A stretch of DNA of 35,804 nucleotides, taken from NCBI RefSeq assembly GCF_001870735.1, contig NZ_MORL01000034.1, positions 1-35,804 of the forward strand, written 5' to 3'. The notes beneath the pieces are model-generated. The model was given only the letters and a program-made list of their open reading frames with translations. It was not told the DNA's origin and did no database searches. Shown piece after piece: positions 25,329 through 32,759 of the stretch; positions within the stretch are counted from its first letter, which is position 1; each line of letters opens with the position of its first letter. The translations under genes were made by a program, and so were the position numbers. The stretch is from Arsenicibacter rosenii. Lineage in GTDB: Bacteria; Bacteroidota; Bacteroidia; Cytophagales; Spirosomataceae.

Positions 25329-26216
25329 ATGACCACAGGAATGTTGCGCGAAGATGCGCTGAAAGGAAAAACCATTATTGTGACCGGAGGCGGCACAGGC
25401 CTTGGTAAATCGATGAGCCGTTATTTTCTCCAGTTGGGTGCCAATGTCACGATTTGCAGCCGTCGGCAGGCGGTAATTGATGCCACGGCGGAGGAACTGG
25501 CAGCCGAAACAGGCGGCGAAGTACTGGCCGTTCCCTGCGATGTCCGCAATCCGCAGGAGATCGAAAACGTGATTGCACAAACCATTGCCCGCTTCGGCCG
25601 CGTCGACGGACTATTGAACAACTCAGCTGGTAATTTCATCAGCCCGACCGAAAAACTATCGTATAAGGCTTTCGATACCATTGTCGATATTGTCCTGCGC
25701 GGTACGTACTACTTCACCCTGGCCATCGGCAAGTACTGGATCGAAAACAAAATTCCGGGCACAGTGCTGAATATTTCAACAACTTACGCGACAACCGGCT
25801 CAGGCTACGTTGTGCCATCGGCGATTGCCAAGGGCGGGGCACTGATCATGACGAAGTCGCTGGCGGCCGAGTGGGGCAAATATGGTATCCGGCTTAATTG
25901 TATTGCGCCGGGACCGTTTCCGACCAAAGGAGCATGGGAGCGCTTATTCCCCGAACCGTTAGTCAAACTCATGGATCCAACCAGCCGGATTCCGCTCAAA
26001 CGCGTCGGCGAGCATCAGGAATTAGCCAACCTGGCAGCGTTTCTGATGTCGGATTTCTCGGGCTACATCACCGGCGAGACCATTACGATTGACGGCGGCG
26101 AAGTGTTGGCCAACGGCGAGTTCAATCACCTGGAAAAGGTACCGGCTGACATGTGGGACATGATCGGTCAGAGCATCAAACAATCCAACCGCGACAGTAA
26201 AAAAGAAGGACAATAG
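25329..26216 (+). CDS. SDR-family 2,4-dienoyl-CoA reductase (mitochondrial DECR type)
   Basis: A 295-residue NADPH-dependent reductase of 2,4-dienoyl-CoA. It has the Rossmann motif TGGGTGLGK (19-27), CSRR (43-46; basic residues that favour NADPH), CDVR (70-73) and NNSAGNFISPTEKLS (97-111). The catalytic pair is Tyr153 and Lys168, 15 residues apart as in human DECR1 (Tyr199/Lys214), not the YxxxK of ordinary SDRs. IAPGPFPTKGAWERL and ANLAAFLMSD...GETITIDGGE are also DECR-like. This type differs from the flavin/Fe-S FadH of enterobacteria. It probably works with the preceding isomerase in auxiliary beta-oxidation of unsaturated acyl chains. The two may share a transcript across the intervening hairpin. 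Confidence 0.88.
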   Translation: MTTGMLREDALKGKTIIVTGGGTGLGKSMSRYFLQLGANVTICSRRQAVIDATAEELAAETGGEVLAVPCDVRNPQEIENVIAQTIARFGRVDGLLNNSAGNFISPTEKLSYKAFDTIVDIVLRGTYYFTLAIGKYWIENKIPGTVLNISTTYATTGSGYVVPSAIAKGGALIMTKSLAAEWGKYGIRLNCIAPGPFPTKGAWERLFPEPLVKLMDPTSRIPLKRVGEHQELANLAAFLMSDFSGYITGETITIDGGEVLANGEFNHLEKVPADMWDMIGQSIKQSNRDSKKEGQ

Positions 26217-26219
26217 TAG

Positions 26220-26333
26220 GGGCGACCCCACGTGGTCGCCCATTTCACGTAATCGCCCATTTCAGGTAATTACCCATTTCACGTAATCGCCCATTTCACG
26301 TAATTACCCATGTGAAATGGGCGACCCTTTTTT
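26220..26333 (+). terminator. Terminator with a 17-bp tandem repeat array
   Basis: Four 17-bp units (26237-26253, 26254-26270, 26271-26287, 26288-26304; consensus CGCCCATTTCACGTAAT) plus a partial fifth are followed by GTGAAATGGGCGACC (26312-26326) and six or seven T residues. The final arm is complementary to the head of every unit, so several alternative stems can form. The best is 26234-26248 with 26312-26326. A further hairpin, GGCGACC/GGTCGCC, lies at 26221-26240. It sits between convergent genes. Confidence 0.75.
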
Positions 26334-26361
26334 ACAAAACGGAATATCATTCCGTTTTACT

Positions 26362-27129
26362 TTACTTCTGTGCGATATAGAAGAAATCGAGGCTGCCGGC
26401 CGGATTCTGGCTGACCATATAGTCGGTATACTGAATTTCGGCGGCGAGTCCATCCTGCTGGAGTAGCCGGTTGCGGTTCATCCGGTTGGCAATGTCGTAG
26501 GGGATTTGCAGCATCCAGCGCGGAAGCCGGTATTGCAGGTTCAGAATGTCCCAGCGGGTAAATTTCCGGACCGACTGCTTATTCTGCTCGTAATAGGTCA
26601 TCACCTTATTGTTACCGTGTACGCCTTCCGTTTTTACGGTCGGGAAGTAGCGCAGCATCAGGTTTTTCAGCTCATCGGCCAGGTACTCGCGTACGTGCCA
26701 CGGATTCCGCGTGAGCGAAAAGGTTCTGTTGACCGTCGTGAGCAACAATTTGCCTCCCGGCTTCAGCACACGGAAAGCTTCTTTGATAAAGAGATCATCG
26801 TTTTCGATGTGCTCAATTACCTGGAAAGTAACGATATAATCAAACGTATTGTCGGCTAAACCCGCTAAAGGCGGTATATTTGCCTGAATAAAAGTCGATT
26901 GCGGATACGCTTTTTGCAGAGAAGCAATCAGCTCCTCGTTTTTGTCGATGCCGGTGTAATGGTCTGCCGCCTGCGTCAGTAACTGAAGGCCGCGCCCCCA
27001 GCCACAACCGATTTCCAGCACATTTCCCGAAACGATTTTAGCCGCTTCGACGTATGGAAAAAGGAGCCGCTGGTGAACCGGGTTATCCGACGTAATTTCG
27101 GCAGAGGTTATTTCTGTGGTTTTATACAT
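26362..27129 (-). CDS. Class I SAM-dependent methyltransferase
   Basis: A 255-residue Rossmann-fold methyltransferase. Motif I is VLEIGCGWGRGLQLL (about 37-51); the acidic ribose-binding turn is YTGIDKNEEL; motif II is DYIVTFQVIEHIEND; motif III is VLKPGGKLLLTT. The C-terminal part (about 170-255) is variable, rich in aromatic and basic residues (RKFTRWDILNLQYRLPRWMLQIPYDIANRMNRN). The substrate is unknown; similar proteins act on ubiquinone or menaquinone precursors, sugars or lipids. Single gene with a terminator array downstream; divergent from the GWxTD gene. Confidence 0.88.
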   Translation of the reverse strand: MYKTTEITSAEITSDNPVHQRLLFPYVEAAKIVSGNVLEIGCGWGRGLQLLTQAADHYTGIDKNEELIASLQKAYPQSTFIQANIPPLAGLADNTFDYIVTFQVIEHIENDDLFIKEAFRVLKPGGKLLLTTVNRTFSLTRNPWHVREYLADELKNLMLRYFPTVKTEGVHGNNKVMTYYEQNKQSVRKFTRWDILNLQYRLPRWMLQIPYDIANRMNRNRLLQQDGLAAEIQYTDYMVSQNPAGSLDFFYIAQK

Positions 27130-27349
27130 AGTTTCGAACCGGGAAACAGCGCAAATCAGAAGGCAAAGCCGGTTGACGTCTGCTTGTGGTGATTTGCAAA
27201 TGAGTCTGTAAAATTACTCTTTTGTGTAGCTAAAGAAAAATCTACGGGCCAACAAGTCTATTTGACATTGTTTTTTCGTTATTGATAAACAGTTGTTTCG
27301 GATCGGTAACAGGGTCCGGCAGAAATGGTCTGACACTTTTCTATTATTT

Positions 27350-28732
27350 ATGCGTTTTTATATTTTTCTATCGCTCATCTTGCTCGGCGCCGCCTGCAAA
27401 TCGGGCAAAACAGCTCAACAAACGCAGGCAAATACCCCTGGCCAGACATTAGGGTCGAATACCCGCACCAGCAGCCGTCCGTCAGGCGGTAGTGCCTCCG
27501 ACAGCCGTCCACTGGCACGCCCTTCTTCCGTTCTGCCCAACAGCACTTCGGCTCCCGCACCGGCACCACCGGCTGACTGGGCCGTTACGTCGATTAAAGG
27601 TAAATTTCTGATTATCGACTCCACCAGCATCCGCGTTTATCTGAACCTGACCGGCCTTAAGCCAGACGGTTCGCCGATTAAAAACGCCGATGACCTGGCG
27701 GCCCATTTCCTGGTCAACTACGTTATTTATCCCGATTACAACAGCCGCGACCGCCTGGGTTATGGCAATGTTCCGATTACCAGTCAGGTTGTGGTGCCCA
27801 ACGGCGAGTATCTGACCCTGATGTTTGACGTTAAACGACCTTCGGGTGCGATCAACGGTATTCTGCTGACGGAAATTACCGAAACCAATAACGGTAAAAA
27901 GGCGCTGAATGATCTGCCGGTACGATTCCGGAGTACCAAACTCAGCGACCGCTATGCCTTGTTTGATAAAGATGGCAAGCTTCCTTTGCTGCGTAATTAC
28001 GTTAATCTCAAAGACACAGTCGTGATCCGCGACGTGAACGGTACTGTAAAGCCCTTGTATACATTCCGGTATCGCCATGATTTTGAGGCGGCTTCGTCGC
28101 CGATGAATACCACGACACGGCCCGCGCCCAAAACACTGACCGTTGATTCGTCTCTGGTCATCAATACCAGCCAGCCGTTCCGGATGCCGTCAGAAGGGCT
28201 TTATTTTTTTCTGGAAGACTCGACCGAAACGTATGGCGTCGGTCTGGTGGTTGCCGATAACCGCTTCCCGAAACTGACCCGTCCGGAAAAGCTGGTGAAG
28301 CCGGTGCTGTATATGAGTACCAGCACCGAGATTAATGAACTCAACAACACCAAAGAGGTAAAAAAAGCCTTTGACCGCTACTGGCTGAATCTCATGTCGG
28401 GCAACGAAGACATTGCCCGTCGGGCCATCAGAGCCTATTTTAACCGGGTCGAAGACGCAAACCGTTTATTTACAACCTATAAAGAGGGGTGGAAAACCGA
28501 TAAAGGCATGATTTACGTTGTGCTTGGCCCGCCTGACCGCGTACAACGCAGCCGCGACCGTGAGGTGTGGGTGTATAACCGCCGGGCAAACGTTTCCGAA
28601 ATCAATTTTACGTTTAATCGCAAACCGAATCAATTTGTCGAGGACCACTACGAACTGGTACGCTATATGGAGTATCAACCGATCTGGTACCCGATTGTCG
28701 AAGCATGGAGAACCGGCGCAATCCGCGAATAA
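27350..28732 (+). CDS. GWxTD domain-containing lipoprotein
   Basis: A 460-residue lipoprotein. The frame opens at 27293, but the start at 27350 (MRFYIFLSLILLGAACKSG) gives a lipobox (LGAAC) ahead of Lys-Ser-Gly. A Thr/Ser/Pro/Ala-rich linker (about 20-75) follows. The body has beta-rich domains, and the family signature GWKTDKGMIYVVLGPPDRVQRSRDREVWVY is at about 380-410. The family is named for that motif and is common in Bacteroidota and some other phyla; the function is not established. The 3' end overlaps the start of rlmB by 28 bp, so the two are translationally coupled or at least co-transcribed. Confidence 0.85.
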   Translation: MRFYIFLSLILLGAACKSGKTAQQTQANTPGQTLGSNTRTSSRPSGGSASDSRPLARPSSVLPNSTSAPAPAPPADWAVTSIKGKFLIIDSTSIRVYLNLTGLKPDGSPIKNADDLAAHFLVNYVIYPDYNSRDRLGYGNVPITSQVVVPNGEYLTLMFDVKRPSGAINGILLTEITETNNGKKALNDLPVRFRSTKLSDRYALFDKDGKLPLLRNYVNLKDTVVIRDVNGTVKPLYTFRYRHDFEAASSPMNTTTRPAPKTLTVDSSLVINTSQPFRMPSEGLYFFLEDSTETYGVGLVVADNRFPKLTRPEKLVKPVLYMSTSTEINELNNTKEVKKAFDRYWLNLMSGNEDIARRAIRAYFNRVEDANRLFTTYKEGWKTDKGMIYVVLGPPDRVQRSRDREVWVYNRRANVSEINFTFNRKPNQFVEDHYELVRYMEYQPIWYPIVEAWRTGAIRE

Positions 28733-29532
28733 ATAAATCAGGCCCGCAAGGTGGCGGGCGTCCAAACCAACGTCGTTACGAAGAGGAGCGTCCTCCTTCG
28801 GAAGAAATGGTGTTTGGTATCCAGTCTGTTCTGGAAACGCTTCGGTCTGGCCAGCAGATCGATAAACTGTTCATGGAAAAAGAACTGAGTCATCCTGAAA
28901 TTCAGCAGCTGGCGTTTCAGAACCGGGTGACGATTCAGCGGGTGCCTACCGAAAAACTAAACCGCCTGACGCGTAAAAACCATCAGGGGGTTATCTGTTT
29001 TACGGCCGTGGTGCAATACGTAAAACTGTCGAACGTAATCGCTGAAGTAAACGAAGAGGGCGAGACGCCGTTTATTCTGCTGCTTGACCGCATTACCGAT
29101 GTACGCAACTTCGGTGCCATCGCCCGGACGGCGGAGTGTGCCGGCGTACAGGTGATTGTCATTCCGGGACGCGGCAATGCAGCCATTAATTCCGAGGCCA
29201 TGAAAACGTCGTCGGGTGCCTTAAATCACATTGCGGTTTGCCGCGAATACGATCTGGCCGACACCATCCGGTACCTGCAGAAATCAGGCATTAAAGTCGT
29301 AGCCTGTACGGAGAAATCATACCGCGACGTATTCACCACCGACCTGACGGGGCCGATTGCGGTCATTATGGGGTCTGAAGAAAACGGGATTACGCCGGAG
29401 TTGCTGGCCCTGGTCGACGGCCACGTGAAGATTCCTCTTCTGGGGAATGTCGGCTCACTGAATGTATCGGTGGCGACGGGAGTGGTTCTATACGAGGTAG
29501 TGCGTCAGCGCAGCCTGCCGGCTGTTCAGTAA
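28705..29532 (+). CDS. rlmB: 23S rRNA 2'-O-methyltransferase RlmB (TrmH/SpoU family)
   Basis: A 275-residue SPOUT methyltransferase predicted to methylate the ribose of G2251 (E. coli numbering) in the 23S rRNA P-loop. An N-terminal substrate-binding domain (about 35-105, MVFGIQSVLETLRSGQQIDKLFM) precedes the knotted catalytic domain (about 120-270). The three SpoU motifs are DRITDVRNFGAIARTAEC, AVIMGSEENGITPELL and IPLLGNVGSLNVSVATGVVLYE. The first roughly 34 residues are basic and Gly/Pro-rich, a likely disordered RNA-binding tail. The start at 28705 overlaps the GWxTD gene; an alternative Met at 28807 would remove the tail. The stop codon lies inside a 28-bp inverted repeat. Confidence 0.92.
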   Translation: MENRRNPRINKSGPQGGGRPNQRRYEEERPPSEEMVFGIQSVLETLRSGQQIDKLFMEKELSHPEIQQLAFQNRVTIQRVPTEKLNRLTRKNHQGVICFTAVVQYVKLSNVIAEVNEEGETPFILLLDRITDVRNFGAIARTAECAGVQVIVIPGRGNAAINSEAMKTSSGALNHIAVCREYDLADTIRYLQKSGIKVVACTEKSYRDVFTTDLTGPIAVIMGSEENGITPELLALVDGHVKIPLLGNVGSLNVSVATGVVLYEVVRQRSLPAVQ

Positions 29533-29608
29533 TGAAAAATGGATAATGAATAATGTATAATAAAAGCGCAAGCCCCATTGTACATTACTCATTATCCATT
29601 TTTCATTA
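29530..29608. terminator. Long bidirectional hairpin at the rlmB / cytochrome c junction
   Basis: 28-bp inverted repeat with one mismatch (29530-29557 with 29581-29608). It begins with the rlmB stop codon TAA and ends 7 bp before the stop of the convergent cytochrome gene. The arms are almost wholly A/T with a GGAT core, so both directions can produce U-rich ends. Confidence 0.7.
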
Positions 29609-29615
29609 TGTCAGA

Positions 29616-29957
29616 TTACTTTTTCTTTCCGCCACCCAGTGAATTGATCCACTTCGCCAGTTTCAGCGCATCTTCCTTAGGCACTTGCTTCATCGGAGCC
29701 ATTGGCGGATAACCCGGCCAGTTTGATGGCTTTGGCTCATAAATCAACGCGACAATCTGGTCGTTGGTATACTTTTTCTTTGCTACGTCTTTGTAAGCCG
29801 GACCAACCAACTTCACATCAGGACGGTGGCAGGCAATACACGTATACTTTGTCATCAGGGCTTTCATATCTTCAGGAATGTTGTCCTGAGCCTGGGCATT
29901 GAATGAAAACCCGGCAAGTGCAGCCGCAGCCACTAATACGCCAAATGCTTTTTTCAT
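29616..29957 (-). CDS. Class I c-type cytochrome, exported
   Basis: A 113-residue periplasmic electron carrier. The frame is open to 30056, but Met at 29957 starts the signal peptide MKKAFGVLVAAAALAGFSFNAQAQ, and the upstream extension runs through a repeat element. One haem site, CIACH (40-44), covalently binds haem c. The distal methionine is probably Met86 or Met89 in GYPPMAPMKQVP. VGPAYKDVAKKY is typical of cytochrome c551-like proteins, as is the C-terminal helix EDALKLAKWINSLGG. It probably shuttles electrons to a terminal oxidase. The Lys-rich end GGGKKK may aid docking. Confidence 0.93.
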   Translation of the reverse strand: MKKAFGVLVAAAALAGFSFNAQAQDNIPEDMKALMTKYTCIACHRPDVKLVGPAYKDVAKKKYTNDQIVALIYEPKPSNWPGYPPMAPMKQVPKEDALKLAKWINSLGGGKKK

Positions 29958-30021
29958 GGTAAGCTTGTAATAGGAATAACTGAAAAGAAACAGGAAAAGT
30001 GAGTCAGCAAAAATACATCCT

Positions 30022-30058
30022 AAATGTAGAGACTCAAAATTTTGGGTCTCATACATTT
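30022..30058. repeat. Palindromic element, GAGAC-type copy 1
   Basis: A near-perfect palindrome centred on CAAAATTTTG, flanked by GAGACT/GGTCTC and ATGTA/TACAT, upstream of the cytochrome c start. It is a diverged member of the same family as 30149-30211 and 32604-32628. Confidence 0.5.
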
Positions 30059-30148
30059 ATTTCCCCCATTCATGGTATAAAGGCATAATCTTTTGTCATT
30101 TACCCCAAAAGCAGGAAAACGTATTGTCTTGCTGACATCGGTTAATCT

Positions 30149-30211
30149 GTAGAGACGCAACATTTTGCGTCTCATTTTGCAGCATTAAGACGCAAAATGT
30201 TGCGTCTCTAC
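30149..30211. repeat. Palindromic element, GAGACGCAA-type copy 2 (MITE-like)
   Basis: A perfect 24-bp inverted repeat (30149-30172 with 30188-30211) with a 15-nt loop. Each arm is itself a short palindrome, GAGACGCAA-CAT-TTTGCGTCT. It lies 70 bp before the glucoamylase-family start, between divergent genes. No transposase is present. The structure resembles small mobile palindromes. Confidence 0.75.
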
Positions 30212-30280
30212 GGTTGTTTGACAAAAACAACCGGCTATGGTTTAATGTCTATTGAATACGGATACAATTTTTTTTGGGTT

Positions 30281-31711
30281 ATGAAACAGCAAATCAGCTT
30301 TATACACAAACTACCGGCTCTGGTAACCGGTATCCTGCTTCTGACGTTGACAAGTGCCACAACGGGATGGGCGCAACCCAAAAGTCAGCCTCAAACCATT
30401 GGCCGGTATACCCTCACACCAGCCGACAATGTCTTTCTCGACAGCCTGCAACGGGATACGTTCCGGTTTTTCTGGGATACGACCAATCCTAAAAACGGAC
30501 TTGTCCCCGACCGCGCCCCAACACCATCGTTTTCGAGCGTGGCCGCCGTTGGCTTCGGCCTGACGAGCTATCTGATCGGCGTTGAACGGGGGTATATTAC
30601 CCGCCGGCAAGCCGTTGAGCGCGTTCTGGCCACGCTGCGTTTTTTCCGGAATGCGCCGCAAGGCGCGGCCCCCATCAACGTGGCGGGCTATAAGGGGTTT
30701 TATTACCATTTTCTGGACATGCAGAGTGGCCTCCGGTTTAAGACCGTTGAGCTGTCGACCATCGACACCGCCCTGCTCCTGGCCGGTGTGCTGAGCTGCC
30801 AAACTTACTTTGACCGGAAAAACGCGGCCGAAACCGAAATCCGCAAACTGGCCGATGAATTATACAAAGCTGCCGACTGGACCTGGTTTCAGGCACGGCA
30901 GCCGTTTGTGTCGATGGGATGGCATCCCGAATCCGGTTTCATCAAAAGTGACTGGAAAGGCTACGACGAAGCCATGATTCTGTATGTGCTGGCACTGGGT
31001 TCGCCGACGCACCCTGTCGGGCCGGAAGTATGGCCGGCCTGGACGGGTTCTTACGAATGGATGAACTTCTACAACCAGGAACACGTAAACTTTGAGCCGC
31101 TTTTCGGCCATCAGTATTCGCACTGCTGGATTGATTTCCGGGGCATTCAGGACGCCTACATGCGGCAGAAAGGCATGGACTATTTCGAGAATTCACGGCG
31201 GGCTACCTATGCCAACCGCGCCTATTGTGCCGCCAACCCGAACAAGTGGCAGGATTACAGCGAAACGGTCTGGGGACTAACGGCCTGCGACGGCCCGAGA
31301 GATACGCTGGCCAACGGCCGTCAGTTCTTTTCGTACCGGGCACGTGGTGCTTCTGCCCAACGCATTGTCGATGACGGCACCATTGCCCCGACGGCTGCCG
31401 GTGGCTCTCTGGCGTTTGCTCCCGAAATCTGTTTACCGGCCCTGAAAACGATGAAAGCCAAATATGGTTCGCAGCTCTATGGACCGCAGGGATTCCGGGA
31501 TTCCTTTAATCCGACGTACCGCTACTGGTCACCGTTTGCTTATGGTTCGACCGATAATGGCTGGTTCGACCGCGATTACCTGGGCATTGACCAGGGACCG
31601 ATTATCATCATGGCCGAAAACCTGCGGACCAACTTTGTCTGGAATCTGATGAAAAAGAATCCGTATATTCAGCGGGGGTTGAGCCGGGCAGGCTTTACAC
31701 CCGTAAAATAG
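30281..31711 (+). CDS. Glucoamylase-family (GH144-like) secreted protein
   Basis: A 476-residue exported (alpha/alpha)6-barrel protein. The frame opens at 30197 inside a repeat, so the start at 30281 is chosen; it begins the signal peptide MKQQISFIHKLPALVTGILLLTLTSATTGWAQ. Conserved blocks of the 'glycoamylase-like' Pfam family are QRDTFRFFWDTTNPKNGLVPDR, YKGFYYHFLDMQSGLR, SGFIKSDWKGYDEAMILYVLALGSPTH, GHQYSHCWIDFRGIQD, WGLTACDGP, DDGTIAPTAAGGSLAF and DRDYLGIDQGPIIIMAENLRTNFVW. Members assigned to GH144 cleave beta-1,2-glucans, so the glucoamylase label is misleading; the activity here is untested. No SusC/SusD pair or sugar transporter is nearby. Confidence 0.9.
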   Translation: MKQQISFIHKLPALVTGILLLTLTSATTGWAQPKSQPQTIGRYTLTPADNVFLDSLQRDTFRFFWDTTNPKNGLVPDRAPTPSFSSVAAVGFGLTSYLIGVERGYITRRQAVERVLATLRFFRNAPQGAAPINVAGYKGFYYHFLDMQSGLRFKTVELSTIDTALLLAGVLSCQTYFDRKNAAETEIRKLADELYKAADWTWFQARQPFVSMGWHPESGFIKSDWKGYDEAMILYVLALGSPTHPVGPEVWPAWTGSYEWMNFYNQEHVNFEPLFGHQYSHCWIDFRGIQDAYMRQKGMDYFENSRRATYANRAYCAANPNKWQDYSETVWGLTACDGPRDTLANGRQFFSYRARGASAQRIVDDGTIAPTAAGGSLAFAPEICLPALKTMKAKYGSQLYGPQGFRDSFNPTYRYWSPFAYGSTDNGWFDRDYLGIDQGPIIIMAENLRTNFVWNLMKKNPYIQRGLSRAGFTPVK

Positions 31712-31860
31712 TTCGGGATTAATGTTGTTATTCCTCCGTCGGAAAGACAAAAAATGCAAACTAGTTAAGTAAGCAATTAGATTTAGCCAGAGAGCAAATA
31801 GCTGCATTTCAATGACTTATTCACTCAATCGCACATTCACTAATTCGCTCAATAACTTAT

Positions 31861-32607
31861 ATGCCAGATCTTTTTTCCGGCCATGCCGGTCTATATGCCC
31901 AGTACCGGATTGATTATCCGGCCGAATTGTATGACTATCTACTGTCGTTTGTTCAGGACCGCGAACGGGCGTGGGACTGTGCGACGGGCAACGGACAGGT
32001 GGCCGTTGTACTGGCGGAGCATTTCGGACAGGTCGACGCCACCGACATCAGCCAGTCCCAGCTGGATAAGGCAGTACCAAAGCCGAACATCCGGTACCAC
32101 GTTAGCCCGGCCGAGCAAACGCCGTTCCCCGATCAGTCGTTTGACCTGATCACAGTTGCCCAGGCCGTTCACTGGTTCGATGTCGGGGCCTTTCACCGGG
32201 AAGTCCGGCGGGTCGGGAAACCGGGGGCAGTCATTGCCGAATGGGGCTACGGCCTCCACCGGATTGACGAGCAGCTGGACCCTGTTATTCTGGATTTTTA
32301 CCGGAACCGCATCGGGCCGTACTGGGATCCTCAGCGCAAACACATCGACGACCGGTATACGCGGCTGCCGTTTGCGTTCGACAACGTGCAGACCCGGGAG
32401 TTTTCGGTCTACCGCCGCTGGACACTGGAGCGGTACCTGAATTACCTGCGTACATGGTCGAGCGTTCAGACTTACATCCGTCTCCACGAAGAAGACGAAG
32501 ACCGCCACGACCCCGTCGAGGCGCTCGGCGAACGACTGCAAGCCATATGGGGTACCGGCGAACGCGATATCCTTTTCCCCGTTTTCTTACGATTGGGTAT
32601 ACTGTAG
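31861..32607 (+). CDS. Class I SAM-dependent methyltransferase
   Basis: A 248-residue methyltransferase starting MPDLFSGHAGLYAQYRIDYPAELYDYL. Motif I is AWDCATGNGQVAVVLAEHF (about 38-56), followed by VDATDISQSQL and the post-I segment SPAEQTPFPDQSFDLITVAQAVHWFD. The AVHWFD phrase and the C-terminal RWTLERYLNYLRTWSSVQTYIR are shared with a subgroup that includes yeast trans-aconitate methyltransferase-like proteins; the substrate is unknown. It stands alone. Its stop codon lies within a GAGACGCAA palindrome that may serve as terminator. Confidence 0.87.
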   Translation: MPDLFSGHAGLYAQYRIDYPAELYDYLLSFVQDRERAWDCATGNGQVAVVLAEHFGQVDATDISQSQLDKAVPKPNIRYHVSPAEQTPFPDQSFDLITVAQAVHWFDVGAFHREVRRVGKPGAVIAEWGYGLHRIDEQLDPVILDFYRNRIGPYWDPQRKHIDDRYTRLPFAFDNVQTREFSVYRRWTLERYLNYLRTWSSVQTYIRLHEEDEDRHDPVEALGERLQAIWGTGERDILFPVFLRLGIL

Positions 32608-32628
32608 AGACGCAACATCTTGCGTCTC
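32604..32628. repeat. Palindromic element, GAGACGCAA-type copy 3
   Basis: GAGACGCAA-CATC-TTGCGTCTC followed by ATTTTT, overlapping the methyltransferase stop codon (32605-32607). A second half-element, TTGCGTCTCATTTTTT, follows at 32645-32660. The structure and T tract make it a plausible terminator in the forward direction. Confidence 0.65.
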
Positions 32629-32659
32629 ATTTTTCACGTTACCCTTGCGTCTCATTTTT

Positions 32660-32757
32660 TCAAGCCAGCATCCAACATCTTTTTCAACCCAGAATCCAGC
32701 ATCTTTTTCAATCCAGCATCAGATTATCCAACCCAACATCTCCTTTCAACCAGGATC
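32660..32757. repeat. Degenerate short tandem repeats
   Basis: Repeats of CATCTTTTTCAA-CCCAG / CATCTTTTTCAA-TCCAG and related AACATC and CAGCATC blocks, roughly 26 bp in period, fill the gap between the convergent methyltransferase and ada-like genes. The sequence is non-coding. It looks like slippage-prone sequence beside the GAGACGCAA element. Confidence 0.5.
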
Positions 32758-32759
32758 AT

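Noticed and set aside
26237-26304. CRISPR-like array
   Set aside because: The 17-bp units are directly adjacent with no spacers, no cas genes are present, and the units pair with a terminator arm.
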